Source of the DNA: an uncultured Traorella sp.
GTDB taxonomy: Bacteria; Bacillota_I; Bacilli_A; Erysipelotrichales; Erysipelotrichaceae
Direction: 5' to 3'
Assembly: GCA_945938205.1 (NCBI GenBank)
Contig: CAMEUL010000053.1
Span: 1-8,770, forward strand
Length of the DNA stretch: 8,770 nt
The notes beneath the pieces are model-generated. The model was not told the origin of the DNA and did no database searches. It was given only the letters and a program-made list of their open reading frames with translations. Both the position numbers and the translations under genes were made by a program. Position 1 is the stretch's first letter. Each line of letters begins with the position of its first letter. This document shows positions 1 through 6,339 of this stretch, in pieces.

Positions 1-2
1 AA

Positions 3-2516
3 GAAATCGTTGAAAAAATGTCACATGCAAACATCCAATCAAAAGAAGAAAGAAATGTGATCATGCAGACAGGCCATCTCAATTATGAAATCCTGTTGAA
101 TCAGATCAATACAGCCATCATGATCGTAGATCCAAAAACGCATCAGATCGAGTATATGAATGAAGAATGTAAGCGACTGACTGCTTCCTACAACTATGAG
201 AATAAGACCTGTGGCGATATCATCATGGGTGATTCAAATGCTTGTGAGAAAATGGCCATGGATGGCAAAGGGCAGTTTCAGATTTATGCGAAACGAATGA
301 AATGTTTTCTTGAAGTGGATATGAAATCCATTAAGTTGAATGGACGTGATGTGAATATCGTTCAGTTGCATAATGTGGATCATACGGTTTCTTCCAACCG
401 CCTGAATGAATTCAGAAAAACAGAACTTATGAATCAACTGTATGAAATCAGTTGGGAACATAAAACGATGGAAGACAGAATGCAAGCTGCTTTGAAGTAT
501 TTGTGTGACTATCATAAAGCAGATTTTGCGGGAATTTATCTGTATGATGAAAAACAGGATATCTGGATCAAGAATTTTGAATACAAGACCAAAGGAATTC
601 GATCCAAAGTCCGCTTCTTCAAAAAGAATTCCTACAGTTATGTCAGCGAAATTGTAGAAAAACTCAATCATTCGCATTCTTTCATCGTCAGAAATAAAGA
701 TGAAGGCCTTTTACGCCAAACAGCCAGCAGCAATATTCTGACAGGTATTTATGTAAAGAATCAGCTTAGAGGTTTTGTCACGGTTGAACAATGCATGGAA
801 AATACACAAGAGATGTTCCTTGCGGAAAAAATGGCTCATATCGTAAGCAAGCGATTGTTTGAAAATACCACTCCGGTGAAAGAAACTATTCAACTTTTTG
901 AAATGCAAAATAGCCGACAGATCCTTCAGAATACCCGATTGGGATTATGGACGCTTGAAATCAATCTGAAAAATCATACCTATTCTTTAATGCCAGACGA
1001 AATGTTTAGGGAATTATTAAGTTTTCCAGATTCACTGTCTGCAGAGAAGAACTATCAGTACTGGTACAACCAAATTCATCAGGGATTCTATCAATATGTC
1101 AAAAATGGCATCGATATGATGATGAATACGGATAATATCATAGAAATGGAATACACATGGGAACATCCAAAAACAGGATCGATCACGGTACGCTGTGTGG
1201 GCCTCAAGGTCTATAAAAATGAAGATGTGGTCGTTCTTGAAGGTTATTCACGTATTTTGAATGATATGAAACAGTTAAGGATCATCTCCAAAGGAGTTGA
1301 AAGTGATATCTTTGAATATCAAGAATACCGCAAATCTATTTATTTCAATACCAAACGTTCTTTGATCTATGGAAAAGAAAAAAGAGAACAAAATTTCCCA
1401 GACTGTTGGATCCAACGTGAAATCGTTCATCCGCATTTTGTGAAAGAATTTGAAGATTTATTTAAAAATATACATAAGAAGAATGTTCAGACACTGAATC
1501 TGATGCTGAAAAATAAGAAGGGTGAATATGCCTGGTTTGAAATAGTATCCAGACATATCGGATATGAAAATGTTGGCTTGAATTCCTGCATCGTGCAGAT
1601 CCATCCAATGGAAGATAAAGAAGTTGCAGAATTAGACTATGAAAGAACACGCGATTTCTATCATTCAGTTCTTTCTGACAATATGGCTTATGCTGAAATC
1701 AATGTGACCCAAGATGAATTGATCAAAGCCGGAGGAAACTTTGCTGTTTTCGTGGAATCCAATGAATATGCAGGTCTCTCCTATTCCGCAATGATTACCC
1801 GATATTCTAAGAAAAAGGATGCAGGATTTGATGCTCATCAGCTGCATGCTTCCACATTGAATCAGCGTTTTTCAGAGAATAAGCATCGCTTGGATATGCA
1901 GTTTAAGATCACACAGGACAAAGAAGAAAAATGGTGTGAAATCGTGGTCCATATGTTTAAGGACACCTATACTCAAACAGTTTATGCCTTATTGTACATG
2001 CGTGACATTACTGGTGATATGCGTCAGAAACTAGAAACTGAAAAAGCAGCTCAGCTGGATGCCTTAACAGGCGTTTACAATCGTGCAACCTTCAAAAAAC
2101 AAGTCAATTTCTATATGAATCTTGTTAATAAAGAAGAAATGTGCGCTTTAGTTCTGTTGGATATGGATAACTTCAAAGATATCAATGATACCAAAGGACA
2201 TCTTGTAGGGGATGCCATCCTCAAACAGTTTGCGGAAATCTTGAGATCCAGCTTCAGAGGAAGCGATTATATCGGACGCTATGGCGGCGATGAATTCATG
2301 GTATTCATCAAGGATATACCATCAAATGAACAACTCGACATGATGATGAAGCGCCTCTATCAGAATTTCTCATTAAGTGACATTCAGTGCTCCTGCGGAG
2401 TCCGAATGATGACCTCAGACAACACGGATTATTCTGAAATTTTCAAACAAGCCGACGAAGCTCTCTATTCAGCAAAGAAAAACGGCAAAAATCATTACAT
2501 CGTATATCAAAAATAA
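3..2516 (+). CDS. Multi-sensor diguanylate cyclase (PAS/GAF-GGDEF), probably 5'-partial
   Basis: Predicted to make cyclic di-GMP from two GTP at the end of a long sensory protein. Residue numbers count from the ATG at 18, giving 832 aa. A PAS-like domain lies at about 22-120 and a GAF-like domain at about 140-285. Three more PAS-like segments lie at about 300-415, 425-535 and 543-668, and the GGDEF domain at about 675-832. The GGDEF domain has DALTGVYNR from 681, LDMDNFKDIND with metal-binding Asp715, a canonical GGDEF at 756-760, and an RxxD inhibitory site (RGSD, 747-750) five residues before it. No membrane segment or EAL/HD-GYP partner is visible, so it looks like a cytosolic synthase. 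The frame is open from base 3 (EIVEK before the ATG at 18) and no Shine-Dalgarno precedes that ATG, so the true start is probably outside the window. GGDEF function is confident; the number and boundaries of sensor domains are estimates. Confidence 0.9.
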   Translation, partial: EIVEKMSHANIQSKEERNVIMQTGHLNYEILLNQINTAIMIVDPKTHQIEYMNEECKRLTASYNYENKTCGDIIMGDSNACEKMAMDGKGQFQIYAKRMKCFLEVDMKSIKLNGRDVNIVQLHNVDHTVSSNRLNEFRKTELMNQLYEISWEHKTMEDRMQAALKYLCDYHKADFAGIYLYDEKQDIWIKNFEYKTKGIRSKVRFFKKNSYSYVSEIVEKLNHSHSFIVRNKDEGLLRQTASSNILTGIYVKNQLRGFVTVEQCMENTQEMFLAEKMAHIVSKRLFENTTPVKETIQLFEMQNSRQILQNTRLGLWTLEINLKNHTYSLMPDEMFRELLSFPDSLSAEKNYQYWYNQIHQGFYQYVKNGIDMMMNTDNIIEMEYTWEHPKTGSITVRCVGLKVYKNEDVVVLEGYSRILNDMKQLRIISKGVESDIFEYQEYRKSIYFNTKRSLIYGKEKREQNFPDCWIQREIVHPHFVKEFEDLFKNIHKKNVQTLNLMLKNKKGEYAWFEIVSRHIGYENVGLNSCIVQIHPMEDKEVAELDYERTRDFYHSVLSDNMAYAEINVTQDELIKAGGNFAVFVESNEYAGLSYSAMITRYSKKKDAGFDAHQLHASTLNQRFSENKHRLDMQFKITQDKEEKWCEIVVHMFKDTYTQTVYALLYMRDITGDMRQKLETEKAAQLDALTGVYNRATFKKQVNFYMNLVNKEEMCALVLLDMDNFKDINDTKGHLVGDAILKQFAEILRSSFRGSDYIGRYGGDEFMVFIKDIPSNEQLDMMMKRLYQNFSLSDIQCSCGVRMMTSDNTDYSEIFKQADEALYSAKKNGKNHYIVYQK

Positions 2517-2561
2517 ACATATTAAATAAAAAAATAAAAAAATTTAAAAAGTTTCATGAAA

Positions 2562-2579
2562 TATTGCACTTCTATTGCA
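2562..2579 (+). repeat. Direct repeat TATTGCA x2, 11-bp period
   Basis: TATTGCA occurs at 2562-2568 and again at 2573-2579, exactly 11 bp (about one helical turn) apart. The pair sits where the -35 element would be for the extended -10 sequence at 2587-2595, and that promoter has no good -35 hexamer. This layout is typical of a dimeric activator replacing a weak -35. No regulator family can be assigned from the sequence alone. Confidence 0.4.
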
Positions 2580-2586
2580 AAGGCTT

Positions 2587-2595
2587 TGATAGAAT
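2587..2595 (+). promoter_or_regulatory. Candidate upstream promoter P1 (extended -10)
   Basis: TGATAGAAT fits an extended -10 element (TGnTATAAT, one mismatch). At 17-bp spacing the -35 would be CACTTC, a poor match; TTGCAC (2564-2569) matches better but is 20 bp away. A transcript starting near 2602 would have a leader of about 290 nt before the pilin. The A-rich tract upstream could supply UP-element contacts. Confidence 0.4.
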
Positions 2596-2633
2596 AGCAT
2601 CGTCGAATAACCAGTCGGCCAGTAATATCGAAA

Positions 2634-2649
2634 TGTGAATAAAATCACA
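2634..2649. promoter_or_regulatory. Perfect CRP/FNR-type palindrome TGTGA-N6-TCACA
   Basis: TGTGA (2634-2638) and TCACA (2645-2649) are perfect inverted halves separated by six bases. This is the core consensus for Crp/Fnr-family regulators, and the preceding AAA also fits the extended CRP consensus. It lies about 40 bp downstream of the likely P1 start, where binding could repress P1. It is about 123 bp upstream of the likely P2 start, which is far for simple activation. In RNA it could instead form a small 5-bp hairpin. Which regulator binds, if any, is unknown. Confidence 0.45.
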
Positions 2650-2654
2650 AGAAT

Positions 2655-2671
2655 GCGTTTTCATAAAATGC
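2655..2671 (+). other. Small hairpin in the pilin leader region
   Basis: GCGTTTT (2655-2661) pairs with AAAATGC (2665-2671) through seven base pairs, one of them a G-U, around a three-base loop. No T-run follows, so it is not a standard terminator. It could be leader RNA structure if transcription starts at P1. Confidence 0.25.
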
Positions 2672-2706
2672 TAATTGATTAAGATTCTCAAAATAGGAGC
2701 AAAAAA

Positions 2707-2751
2707 ATGCTAAAAATAGAGAATTTTTGTAGACAATTATTCATTATTTAG
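2707..2751 (+). CDS. Possible 14-aa leader peptide (MLKIENFCRQLFII)
   Basis: A very short ORF starts at the ATG at 2707 and ends with TAG at 2749-2751. It is preceded by AGGAG (2695-2699) at 7-nt spacing, a good ribosome binding site that is unusual in an otherwise non-coding leader. AAGATTCTC (2681-2689) can pair with GAGAATTTT (2719-2727), which would place the ribosome site in the hairpin loop. Its end overlaps the -35 of candidate promoter P2, so it could only be translated from an upstream start such as P1. An ORF this short arises easily by chance; function is unproven. Confidence 0.25.
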   Translation: MLKIENFCRQLFII

Positions 2752-2758
2752 ATATACT
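2730..2758 (+). promoter_or_regulatory. Candidate main promoter P2 of the pilin operon
   Basis: TAGACA (2730-2735) and TATACT (2753-2758) each match the housekeeping sigma-factor hexamers at five of six positions and are separated by exactly 17 bp. Transcription would start near 2765, leaving a leader of about 128 nt before the pilin. This is the best promoter in the window and does not obviously need an activator. Confidence 0.65.
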
Positions 2759-2760
2759 GT

Positions 2761-2778
2761 TGTTTAGTTACTTAAACA
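2761..2778. promoter_or_regulatory. AT-rich dyad across the P2 start site (possible operator)
   Basis: TGTTTA (2761-2766) and TAAACA (2773-2778) are perfect inverted halves separated by six bases, placed on the predicted transcription start of P2. A repressor bound here would block initiation. It might also be a weak 5'-end stem in the mRNA. A second dyad, TATTGTA / TACAATA (2784-2790 and 2800-2806, 9-base loop), follows immediately. Short AT-rich dyads are common by chance in such DNA, so function is tentative. Confidence 0.3.
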
Positions 2779-2833
2779 CTTAATATTGTATGAAAGATTT
2801 ACAATAAAGGAAATCTGGTTAAGTAGGTTTGAG

Positions 2834-2873
2834 TATGATGAATGGGTTATTCCCGAGAAAAATTCATTTCATA
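2834..2873 (+). promoter_or_regulatory. Leader hairpin just upstream of the pilin ribosome site
   Basis: TATGA (2834-2838) pairs with TCATA (2869-2873), and TGAAT (2839-2843) with ATTCA (2862-2866), leaving a two-base bulge. A GGG-TTATT-CCC mini-hairpin (2844-2854) sits inside. The structure ends only a few bases before the ribosome site AAAGGGAGG (2876-2884), which stays single-stranded 8 nt before the ATG. It could protect the pilin mRNA 5' end or control ribosome access. This is inferred from base pairing by eye, without an energy calculation. Confidence 0.4.
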
Positions 2874-2892
2874 TTAAAGGGAGGAAAAAGAA

Positions 2893-3375
2893 ATGAAAAA
2901 GTTAAACAAGAAAGGTTTCACATTAATTGAAATCATCGTAGTCGTTGTTGTATTGGCTGTATTAATGGCAGTTGCTGTACCTTCAGTATTGAAGTATGTT
3001 AACGAAGCAGACAATGCTAAGTACATGGCACAGGGAAGAAGTGTTATGAATATGGCTCAGACAGAAATGGTTAAGGCTTATGTTGGAGATAACCAGATTA
3101 CAGCAGATGAATTAGCCACAGTTAAACAAAATATTCAAACTGAATTAGCTAAAGATGGAGTCACTGTTGTTAAGACAGATATTGAAATTTACACTGCTGG
3201 TACTGCATCACAGGCTGGAGATCAAATTACTATTACATCAGGTGCAAAATTTACAGGTATGGCTACTACTGGTGATATGCCTGCAGTTAAAGTTGTAAAA
3301 TGTAAAATTAATGGAAAAACAATTGTTGCTGTTCTAAACGATAAAGTTTATGTTGGAACAACATTAGTTGAATAA
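2893..3375 (+). CDS. pilA: Major type IV prepilin
   Basis: Structural subunit of the pilus, 160 aa before processing. A short basic leader (MKKLNKKG) is followed by the prepilin cleavage motif G8|FTLIE, with the methylated Phe at 9 and the conserved Glu at mature +5 (E13). A hydrophobic helix spans about 9-33 and carries the Pro at mature position 22 (P30) typical of type IV pilins. The C-terminal part is a compact, Thr/Val-rich domain with one cysteine (C137), so it lacks the disulfide loop of many Gram-negative pilins. It has the strongest ribosome site of the leader region (AAGGGAGG, 8 nt from ATG). Its codons are mostly A/T-ending, more so than in the downstream genes, which fits high expression. 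The long leader upstream and hairpin downstream set it apart from the other genes. A ComGC/GspG-type pseudopilin is the alternative; the PilM/N/O neighbours favour a pilus. Confidence 0.9.
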   Translation: MKKLNKKGFTLIEIIVVVVVLAVLMAVAVPSVLKYVNEADNAKYMAQGRSVMNMAQTEMVKAYVGDNQITADELATVKQNIQTELAKDGVTVVKTDIEIYTAGTASQAGDQITITSGAKFTGMATTGDMPAVKVVKCKINGKTIVAVLNDKVYVGTTLVE

Positions 3376-3396
3376 AACTTACAAATTCTAAAACAT

Positions 3397-3426
3397 ATAC
3401 CCTCTCTCACTTAAGAGAGAGGGTAT
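3397..3426 (+). terminator. 12-bp hairpin after the pilin gene (attenuator or partial terminator)
   Basis: ATACCCTCTCTC (3397-3408) and GAGAGAGGGTAT (3415-3426) form a perfect 12-bp stem with a six-base loop, 21 nt after the pilin stop. The tail (TCTGATTATA) has no proper T-run, so full Rho-independent termination is doubtful. The next gene has no visible promoter of its own, so some transcription probably reads through. A likely role is to terminate part of the transcripts, or to protect the pilin mRNA 3' end, so that pilin is made in large excess over the assembly proteins. Confidence 0.65.
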
Positions 3427-3449
3427 TCTGATTATAGGGAAAGGATGAG

Positions 3450-4217
3450 ATGATGGAAGCAATACTGATACTGATATATGTCTATGCTTTTGTAGTGGGT
3501 ATGTGTATTGCCAGTTTTATGAATGTGGTCATCTATCGTGTTCCTTTGAATATCAGTGTAGCCAAAGGGCGCAGTTTCTGTCCAAGTTGTAAGCATTCAT
3601 TAAATGCTTTGGATCTGATTCCTATTTTCAGTTATCTGTTTTTAGGGGGTAAATGCCGTTACTGTCATACCAAGATTCCTGTACGTGATACATTACTTGA
3701 AATACTAGGTGGATGTCTTGCGATGGTTTGTTTTTACCGTTATGGATTTGAATGGATGACGTTGATTTCTTTTGCCTTTTCGATGGTTTTGATGGCTATT
3801 TCAATGATTGATCTGGATACGATGATCATTCCGGATCGATTGAATGTTTGTGTTTTGATGATTGCGATATTAAGTATGTTTCTTTTAGATGTTCCTATGA
3901 TGGACCGTGTGATCGGAGCTTTGGCTGTCAGCGTGCCAATGTTTCTTTTGAACTTTCTGATACCGGATTGTTTTGGTGGAGGAGATATCAAACTGTTGGC
4001 AGCATGTGGTCTGATGCTAGGATGGAAGAAACTGCTTGTGGGAATGTTTATTGCCGTTTTGCTTGCAGGAGTGGTGGCTATATATCTTATGATAACAAAG
4101 AAAGTGGATCGTAAGGGACATATGGCTTTTGGTCCTTATATCTGTATTGGGATGTTTGTATCACTTCTGTATGGCTATGAAATATTGGGAATGTATTTAA
4201 GTCTTTTTGGCTTATAG
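3450..4217 (+). CDS. pilD: Prepilin peptidase / N-methyltransferase (PilD, A24 family)
   Basis: Inner-membrane aspartic protease that cuts the leader after the conserved Gly of prepilins and usually methylates the new N-terminal Phe. At 255 aa it has the normal family length. The N-terminal part has the helix-then-loop of the methyltransferase-like domain with a zinc tetracysteine motif (C44-x2-C47 and C69-x2-C72). The peptidase domain has the motif IDLDTMIIPD (Asp at 121, 123 and 129) and GGGDIKLLAA with the GxGD Asp at 179, which supply the catalytic pair. About eight hydrophobic segments are visible. A ribosome site AAGGA (3441-3445) lies 4 nt from the ATG at 3450 and 7 nt from the ATG at 3453, so the protein may start at Met2. 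It follows the pilin hairpin and sits 12 nt before pilC. Its substrates here would be the major pilin and the minor pilins downstream. Confidence 0.95.
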   Translation: MMEAILILIYVYAFVVGMCIASFMNVVIYRVPLNISVAKGRSFCPSCKHSLNALDLIPIFSYLFLGGKCRYCHTKIPVRDTLLEILGGCLAMVCFYRYGFEWMTLISFAFSMVLMAISMIDLDTMIIPDRLNVCVLMIAILSMFLLDVPMMDRVIGALAVSVPMFLLNFLIPDCFGGGDIKLLAACGLMLGWKKLLVGMFIAVLLAGVVAIYLMITKKVDRKGHMAFGPYICIGMFVSLLYGYEILGMYLSLFGL

Positions 4218-4229
4218 TGGAGAGAAAAT

Positions 4230-5420
4230 ATGGCAATATTTAAGTATACTGCAGTGGATATAAATTCTAAGAAAACAAGTGGGAAAATGGAGGCAAGTTC
4301 ACGAAGTGAAGTTGTCGCTTTCTTGCGTTCTGAGAATTTATATCTTTTGAAGTGTAAAGAAGTTGTCAAAGAGAAGAAAAAAGTGAAAATTCAGAAGAAT
4401 GCTTTATCTGAATTTTGTCGTCAAATCGGTGCGATGTTGAGTTCTGGTATTTCTTTGATAACAGCCATGAATATCATGACGAAAAGAACAACACAGCTTC
4501 ATCTTCAAAATTTGTATAAGGATCTTTATGTGAAACTCCAGCAAGGTCTGTCTTTTTCTGAAGCTTTGGAAGCTGAAGGGGAAGCCTTTCCTTCCATCAT
4601 GATCAATATGATTCGTGCTAGTGAATCTACTGGTATGATGGATCAGACAATGTTGAAACTGGGTGATCAGTTTGACCGTGAATTCAAATTAAACAATAAA
4701 GTGAAAAGTGCGATGACTTATCCTATGTTTCTTTTGGTGGCAACGGTTGTGGTATGTATTGCTGTCTTTACATTGATATTGCCAAGTTTTTTTGATGTGT
4801 TTGGGGATATGGAATTACCATTGATCACACAGATCATGTTTGCTATTTCCAGAATGCTATTGGATTCATGGTATTGGGTGCTTATTGTTGTTCTGGTAAT
4901 CATTTGTCTGATTACTATGGCAATGCGCATTGATACTGTTCAGTATCAGTGGGATAAATTAAAAGTGCATTTCCCAAAAATCAAAAATCTTACTATTATT
5001 GTTTATACGGCTCGTTTTGCCAGAAGCATGAGTTCTCTTTATACCAGTGGTGTTTCTATGATTCAGTCTTTACAGCTGGCAAGAGATACTATCAACAACA
5101 AATATATCGAAAAACAGTTTGATGAAGTCATTCGTCAGGTAAGAGATGGAACCAATCTTTCTGCTGCAATATCCAATGTGGATGGATTTGATATGAAATT
5201 GGCGAGTTCTATCTTTATCGGAGAAGAAAGTGGTCAATTGGACCAGATGCTGACGACGATTGCCAATGATTTTGATTATGAAGCAGAAATTGCTACGGAA
5301 AGAATGGTGACGTTGCTTCAGCCAATCATGATCATCTTCTTAGGATTTATGATTGGTGGTGTCTTATTGTCAGTCATGTTGCCTCTTTATTCACTCTATG
5401 GAAGCATTGGGGCAAGTTAG
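4230..5420 (+). CDS. pilC: T4P platform protein PilC / GspF family
   Basis: Polytopic inner-membrane protein on which pilin subunits are added, thought to relay motion of the cytoplasmic ATPase. At 396 aa it is typical in length. It has two GspF repeats, at about 59-182 and 261-384. The first carries GLSFSEAL (106-113) and SESTGMMD (131-138); the second carries GEESGQLDQML (331-341), the family's paired signature. Hydrophobic segments lie at about 166-187, 214-233 and 364-386, as expected for three-helix PilC proteins. The N-terminal 50 residues (FKYTAVDINSKKTSGKMEA) match the usual beta-rich start of PilC. The start is set by GGAGAG (4219-4224), 5 nt upstream. An assembly ATPase is usually coded nearby but is not between pilD and pilC here. 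Confidence 0.95.
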   Translation: MAIFKYTAVDINSKKTSGKMEASSRSEVVAFLRSENLYLLKCKEVVKEKKKVKIQKNALSEFCRQIGAMLSSGISLITAMNIMTKRTTQLHLQNLYKDLYVKLQQGLSFSEALEAEGEAFPSIMINMIRASESTGMMDQTMLKLGDQFDREFKLNNKVKSAMTYPMFLLVATVVVCIAVFTLILPSFFDVFGDMELPLITQIMFAISRMLLDSWYWVLIVVLVIICLITMAMRIDTVQYQWDKLKVHFPKIKNLTIIVYTARFARSMSSLYTSGVSMIQSLQLARDTINNKYIEKQFDEVIRQVRDGTNLSAAISNVDGFDMKLASSIFIGEESGQLDQMLTTIANDFDYEAEIATERMVTLLQPIMIIFLGFMIGGVLLSVMLPLYSLYGSIGAS

Positions 5421-5430
5421 GAGAATGCAT

Positions 5431-6330
5431 ATGAAAAAAGGTACAGTTATTTATATTTCAAATATGAATATTCAGGTTGTTACTGCAGATGTGAAACGTG
5501 ATGTCATCAATATTGAAGATGCTTTCAGATTGCCTTTGCATGAAGGTGTAATGCTGAATGGTGTCATCATTGACGATCATGCCTTAAAAGATGCATTAAA
5601 ACCTTTGTCAGAGAAAGGAATCCATGAGGTACATCTGGTAGTAGATTCTCCTAAGATCCTTGCGAAGGTGGCTTCTGTTCCAAAGTTGAAGGAAAAAGAA
5701 ATTCTGCAGTTTGTGAAGGATGAACTTTCTGTGGTGGAAAATAATACCATGGAAAATGTCGTTTATGATTTTGCTTATTTAGGAGAAGATCCTTCTGCCA
5801 AGAAAGCAAGCAGGATCTTATGTGTCGGTGTGGAAAGAAAGTTTATTGACAGTTATCTGGATGTTTTCAAAGAATTAGGCATTACTATTAAATCCATTGA
5901 TTATGCCGTGAATACTTTGATTTCACTTGTACATGAATTACCGGGCTTTCTGAATAAAACATATGTCATTACACAGGTGGATGGACAGAATATCAACAGT
6001 GTTTTGTTCATCAATAATGAATATGCTTTGACAAGTCGTTCCAGAGCATTTGCTAATCAGGGAACATCAGAATATGAAAATGAAATTGGAGGACTGGTGT
6101 CACAGCTGAAACAGTTTGCATCTTCTGCCACACATGAAACACCGATCAGTGACATTTATTTCTTTGGTGTCAGTGAACAAGAATCGGAATCTTTATTTGA
6201 AAGTGTTTATCAGGCAAGTAATCTGATTGCGAAGCGTTTGCCTTCATCAAGAGCTATCAGTGTCAAACAGAACATGGAATTTGATGTGAATGATTATGCA
6301 TATTGTATCGGTTATTTAAGAAGAAAGTGA
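5431..6330 (+). CDS. pilM: PilM-like pilus assembly protein, divergent
   Basis: Probable cytoplasmic member of the alignment subcomplex, which in known systems binds the N-terminal tail of PilN and the assembly ATPase. The product is 299 aa, somewhat short for PilM (usually about 350). The fold pattern is recognisable: a VxxGxIxDxxALKDAL-type segment at about 40-56, SVPKLKEKEILQFVKDEL (82-99), and VERKFIDSYLDVFKELGI (134-151). The usual N-terminal phosphate-binding motif (DIGSSxVK-type) is replaced by IYISNMNIQVV, and the later DIG-type motif reads QVDGQNINS (182-190), so ATP binding may be weakened or lost. The start is the ATG at 5431: AGGAG (5419-5423) overlaps the pilC stop and lies 7 nt upstream. 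The in-frame ATG at 5425 is too close to that site. Identity rests largely on position and partial motifs. Confidence 0.75.
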   Translation: MKKGTVIYISNMNIQVVTADVKRDVINIEDAFRLPLHEGVMLNGVIIDDHALKDALKPLSEKGIHEVHLVVDSPKILAKVASVPKLKEKEILQFVKDELSVVENNTMENVVYDFAYLGEDPSAKKASRILCVGVERKFIDSYLDVFKELGITIKSIDYAVNTLISLVHELPGFLNKTYVITQVDGQNINSVLFINNEYALTSRSRAFANQGTSEYENEIGGLVSQLKQFASSATHETPISDIYFFGVSEQESESLFESVYQASNLIAKRLPSSRAISVKQNMEFDVNDYAYCIGYLRRK

Positions 6331-6339
6331 GGTGCCGGC

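Larger units (their letters stand above)
2517..2892 (+). other. 376-nt gap between the cyclase gene and the pilin operon
   Basis: This non-coding stretch separates the cyclase from the pilus genes. It starts with an A-rich tract (about 2521-2550) that could act as an UP element, and contains the 10-bp palindrome TTTCATGAAA (2552-2561). I see no convincing intrinsic terminator for the cyclase gene: no GC-rich hairpin with a T-run follows its stop. The rest holds the promoter, palindrome, leader-peptide and hairpin signals listed separately. Its composition is clearly more AT-rich than the flanking genes, apart from a short GC-richer patch at about 2600-2620. Confidence 0.7.

Noticed and set aside
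234..677. Antisense reading frame of 147 codons inside the cyclase gene
   Set aside because: It lies wholly opposite a well-supported gene, has no ribosome site or recognisable domain, and its composition mirrors the sense codons. The other antisense frames in 711-1847, 3740-4930 and 6724-7008, and the + frame at 3848-4114, fail for the same reasons.
2517..2561. Intrinsic terminator of the cyclase gene
   Set aside because: The region is A-rich with only a short palindrome (TTTCATGAAA) and no stable stem followed by a T-run on the coding strand.
2562..2640. Possible c-di-GMP riboswitch (GCAAAGGC near 2577-2584)
   Set aside because: The GCAAA string alone resembles part of the GEMM core, but the paired helices and tetraloop-receptor pattern are missing and the string overlaps promoter-like elements.
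5353..5430. Longer PilM start overlapping the end of pilC
   Set aside because: The extra residues are an out-of-frame shadow of the conserved PilC C-terminus. AGGAG at 5419-5423 is correctly spaced for the ATG at 5431.
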